DNA of 64,000 nucleotides from positions 7,440,001-7,504,000 of the forward strand of contig NC_134022.1 of NCBI RefSeq assembly GCF_040712315.1. Direction: 5' to 3'. The DNA is from Castanea sativa. Lineage: Eukaryota; Streptophyta; Magnoliopsida; Fagales; Fagaceae. This document shows positions 60,683-64,000 of this stretch, in pieces (within the stretch, counting starts at the first letter, position 1; every line of letters begins with the position of its first letter). The notes beneath the pieces are model-generated. The model did no database searches and was not told the DNA's origin. It saw nothing but the letters and a program-made list of their open reading frames with translations. The position numbers and the translations under genes are program-made.

Positions 60683-60776
60683 AAGTCAAGTAATCGGTGG
60701 AAGAAGAGTAAATGAGAGGGTTTTTGGCTTATATCTAATAAATCTCATTTACTTTTCTTCCACTGATTACTTGACT
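60683..60776. repeat. Strong inverted repeat (hairpin)
   Basis: The left arm AAGTCAAGTAATCGGTGGAA... and the right arm ...TTCCACTGATTACTTGACTT pair over about 35 bases with two or three mismatches and a loop of about 24 bases. It sits at the right edge of the 9.4-kb segment inserted in unit B. Confidence 0.8.
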
Positions 60777-60833
60777 TCAATTAAAAAAAGGGGGGGAGTA
60801 TGGGGGTTTGAAGGGAACGTAATTTTAATTTAA

Positions 60834-61047
60834 AGGAAAAATTTGGCTCCAATTATGTTTGAAGCATTGGGCTCTAACCGTTAATAGGAAGATAGCATTA
60901 ATTTTTGTCACGCGTAATGCATATGAACTACTTAACCCAACCAATTAAGTGAGTCATATGCAATACATATGACAAGACATATGGTATCTTCCCATTTGGT
61001 GATTAGAGCCCAAGACTCCAAACATACTTGGAGCCAAACCTTTTCCT
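60834..61047. mobile_element. MITE with empty site in unit A
   Basis: The ends AGGAAAAATTTGGCTCCAA and (reverse complement) AGGAAAAGGTTTGGCTCCAA are inverted over about 40 bases. Paralogous unit A reads ACATAATTCAAATTCATC at 45981-45998 without the element. Unit B has GTAATT before it and TAATTCAAATTCATC after it, so TAATT-like bases were duplicated. Confidence 0.7.
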
Positions 61048-61597
61048 AATTCAAATTCATCAAGTATGATGATAGAAAATTTATTTCAACTAATTGATAA
61101 TTCAACTAATAATATGGGTGTATTTTAATTATATGACATATTGTCAATAGTTTTGTAATTGGTTTTAGTAATTTAATAGTATTATTTGGTTTCCTTTATG
61201 AGAATGTTCAAGTATTTCTCCTCGCTTATTATAACAACCAAATATAGTCATTAGACTTATTTAAATGATTTAATGAATCATGTAATTATAATTAAAATAC
61301 ATGTGGATGATCATTTGAATTGTGAAGTATGTAAAGTTCCTCACTTGGCTTAATCTCAACAAACCATTTTGTGATTCATACGAAATACATATAAGGTTAT
61401 TAGAAATCTCACCCTTGGATTTTTATGCAATTGCCCACGTAGTCTTGATTTTCAAATTTGAATTATCAATCCTTAGAATATTATGTTTATGACATACAAA
61501 ATATTTTTGCTAAAATTTTCCCAATAAATCCTAATGAAATTAATCAAATTATATGTACATGATTTTACCAATATATTAAAGCAGAACTGTAATAAAC

Positions 61598-62216
61598 TGT
61601 GGTGCTTCGGCCCAAGAGACGGAGGCTTCCAAGTTTTATCCTCCAATTTATTTGTACCATGGATCAAGAATATCCAACAATGGGAGGCCCAAGAGTTGGC
61701 AATGCTGTCATTGGGATGAATAGATTGAAGTTACTCTCTCTTATCCTTGCTTTGTGAATGATCCCCTATTTCCCAAGAAAATCCAAGTTGGATCTCTTTC
61801 TTCCCAGAAAGGTTTTTTCCTCACCATGCTCGTATCTCTCTCCCCTAAATTTTTCCAACCCTTTTCTCCTAGTGTCTTTCTCTTTATATACCTAGCCTTG
61901 AGTGGGTTAGCTATCATGAGGGGTCCCTTGCCCCAGGCAGGTGGGGCTCACTCAATTTTCTTGTAATGACACCGTTGGAACTTGTGCTAGCCTCCAAATT
62001 TGTGTTCGGCAGGCAGATTTCCCCAAGGCATTATATCATGCTTTCAACAATATCTTGTGGTGATCGGTTTGAGCTAAGCTCTGTTCATGCCTTTCATTGT
62101 TGTTCAGTATAGCTGATGGTCAGTTCGTGCCTTTCAGCAATGTTCAGTACAGCTTGGGTGGGTTTGACTTAAATGGGCCATAATTTTGAGCCGAGCTTTG
62201 ATTTGTGGACCGCACA
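61598..62216 (+). mobile_element. Solo LTR with 5-bp TSD
   Basis: It starts TGTGGTGCTTCGG and ends GTGGACCGCACA, and is flanked by TAAAC (61593-61597 and 62217-62221). A TATA box (TTTATATACC, about 61883) gives plus orientation. It is 619 bp with no internal region. The short ORFs in it are not genes. Confidence 0.75.
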
Positions 62217-62780
62217 TAAACAATTTAAATTAGATTTTGATTGTATAATTTTATGTCAAGTGTTGTTTCAGTTAAATTTTACACACTCTAATTTTGTTCT
62301 AAATGTTGATCCAATTTAAAACTACTCCTAGCCATTTCTTCTTCAAGCTCATTTAGAGTAATTCAAGTATTCTTGATGTTTGTGGCTGTGACGTGTCGTG
62401 TTTTCATAAGCCAATGGCTAGACTCAGATTCTTTTTGGATAGTCAAGTTCGATATCCACTCCAATGGTACACTCATTGGCTGCTATAGTTGCTTTTTCTA
62501 TTAGTAAAAAAATGATATAACGAGTGATAAAAATAATGAATTAATGAAAATAATAATTTAAACCATGAAGTAAATAAGAGGAGATATGTTAGGCTATGAG
62601 GCATATGAAATAAAGGAAGTAGATTTAGTAAGGTTAAACAAATATATTTATCAAGATTAAATGAATATAAATTTGTCAATGTCCAAGCTAATATTTTTGG
62701 CATTAAATTTATGCCAATAGATGCGGCAAGCAATATCATAAGAAGATGTGTAGCAATATATAAATAACAAGATGTGTAGC
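62217..62780. other. Intergenic sequence
   Basis: AT-rich, no supported gene or element boundary. Confidence 0.5.
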
Positions 62781-62783
62781 AAG

Positions 62784-62893
62784 ATGTGTAAAGTCTCTAA
62801 TGGTTAAATATGAGATCTGGGGTTCAATCCCCACCTACACCAAAAACCGATTGGTATCTTGGTCTAATGATAAAGGGCTATTATTAGGGACGG
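62784..62893 (+). mobile_element. Truncated SINE
   Basis: AAGTCTCTAATGGTTAAATA, then the B box GGGTTCAATCCCC, then TCTTGGTCTAATGATAAAGG match, in opposite orientation, the complete SINE at 63173-63339. The A-box head and poly(A) tail are missing. Confidence 0.6.
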
Positions 62894-63172
62894 ATAACAT
62901 AGGATAAAACCATTTAATATATATAACAAGTTAGTGAGAGAGTATTCTCATGCATACGTAATTTGAACCAAGAGGCATATACAAGTAAATGTAAATGTGG
63001 AGAAATATGTTAGAGTACTAAGCAAGTCCAAACAAGTATATTTGGCGATATTAAATGAAAATATTCATCTATGCTCAAGTTAATATATATGGCATTAAAC
63101 TCATGCCAATAAATGTATTAAGTAACACCACATGAAGATATGTGGCAATAAAAAGAATTAGCTATTAAAAAC

Positions 63173-63339
63173 CTCTTTTTTTTTTGGAGAGATTGTTTTA
63201 ACTTATGGAGTCCGCTCTAGATGATAGCTCTTTATCATTAGGTTAAGACATTAATCAGTTTTTAGTGTAAGCGAAAATTGAACCTCAGATCTCTTATTCA
63301 ACCATTATAGACTTTATTAGTTGAGCTAATTTGAACTCA
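63173..63339 (-). mobile_element. Complete tRNA-derived SINE with TSD
   Basis: On the minus strand it reads TTAGCTCAACTAATAAAG (A box), GAGGTTCAATTTTC (B box), then AACCTAATGATAAAGAGC, and ends in an A-rich tail. Perfect 11-bp duplications CTATTAAAAAC lie at 63162-63172 and 63340-63350. At 167 bp it is within plant SINE size. It depends on a LINE partner, and a related LINE remnant lies at 5.1-9.9 kb in this window, though no specific pairing is claimed. Confidence 0.8.
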
Positions 63340-63499
63340 CTATTAAAAACATATCTTAGTTGCAAGCAACAACTCATATTTGATTCTTGGCCATAAAAAA
63401 GTCATGAGTTACATGTGATATGTCAAGCCCAAGAATTCATGCTAGCAACTGTGAAATCACAAAAACTATAATAGATTGTCAAAACAGCTCCCATATTTG

Positions 63500-64000
63500 T
63501 GTAGTTAAGAACTAATGATAATAGAGAGTGATGAGTTTAAGGAGAAAAGTGACACTCCTATTTGTGTAGTTAAGAAATCATAAACATCCTTTGTATTCCA
63601 TTAAAAAAAAAATGCATTGTAAACATGACCTAAAAAATCCATGCTTTGTTAAATGAATACAGCCATTTATCAAATCCATCGAAGTTGAAAAAATATGAGT
63701 AAAAAAAAAAACAAGATCATGACCTACAAAATCCGTTCCTGCCGTAAGATACAAGAATTTAATTAACATATTTACATAATGCATTATAGGGGAAAAAAAA
63801 ACAAAAAAACAAAAGAGTAGACTGTATAGTATGATGTTGAAAATCATATCAACATCATCTTAATTTTTTAAAATAATTTTGGTTGGAAATTAGAATGGTT
63901 GATGAGACCAATTAAATTATTATAGCTAATTAATTATGCTCAAGTCTTCTAATTATTTTCATATAATATATTTATTGGACCCAATTGTATGCTGCTGTGT
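63500..64000. repeat. Unit B tail and start of a third unit
   Basis: 63510-63800 matches 46300-46560 of unit A (ACACTCC(T/A)ATTTGTGTA, AAGATCATGACCTACAAA). The last 70 bases (CAAGTCTTCTAATTATTTTC, CCCAATTGTATG) match 44196-44262 of unit A, that is the upstream flank again. So one unit ends and another begins at the window edge. Confidence 0.65.

Overview
This is AT-rich nuclear DNA of a flowering plant, almost certainly a eudicot, and the repeat content suggests a woody one such as Fagaceae (not proven). The evidence is spliced plant genes (a DREB2-type AP2/ERF factor, a sensor-less IRE1-like gene, RAB6/RABH1 and beta-1,3-galactosyltransferase exons) set among plant-type LINE, LTR, hAT, Mutator-like, CACTA, Helitron and SINE elements and many (TA)n tracts. 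There are no operons, CRISPR arrays, rRNAs or convincing tRNAs.

Layout. 1-5.1 kb: nested transposons, including a solo LTR (2148-3469) split by a hAT with an 8-bp target duplication. 5.1-9.9 kb: a decayed L1-type LINE with ORF1 zinc knuckle and ORF2 endonuclease/RT. 10.8-13.4 kb, minus strand: a six-exon gene for a roughly 479-aa protein with two N-terminal hydrophobic segments, a degenerate kinase domain and a C-terminal KEN RNase-like domain. It looks like an IRE1 without its lumenal sensor. 14-29.7 kb: transposon-rich DNA with hAT elements (19793-20391, 27156-28260), a short Helitron (21598-22009), a long-TIR element (24403-25476), a solo LTR (28968-29656) and a small frameshifted ORF near 23.4 kb. 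29.9-31.6 kb: a degenerate C-rich minisatellite.

31.6 kb to the right edge is the remains of a DREB2 tandem cluster. It contains: a promoter remnant (31.6 kb); several copies of a fusion between a CACTA-like terminus and the first ~33 DREB2 codons (32.9, 41.0, 41.4 and 41.9 kb), the last running into a fuller DREB2 pseudogene; a 7.6-kb Helitron (33020-40628) inserted into that array, carrying a receptor-kinase exon and a nested solo LTR; a paralogous block (about 43.3-46.6 kb) whose gene is deleted so that promoter meets 3' flank; and one intact gene (CDS 49896-50876) with G-box, TATA box and a predicted 5'-leader intron. The 3' flank of the intact gene is interrupted by about 9.4 kb that hold galactosyltransferase exons (52.1-52.7 kb) and a RAB6/RABH1 pseudogene (54.3-60.0 kb). 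The paralogous flank resumes at 60.8 kb, and the last ~70 bases restart the upstream flank, which predicts another DREB2-type unit just beyond the window.

The two plausibly functional genes are the intact DREB2 factor (drought/heat transcriptional control, nucleus) and the IRE1-like KEN gene (possible ER-linked RNA cleavage or a regulatory decoy). All exon structures are my reading of splice sites and frame. No alignment or database search was run.
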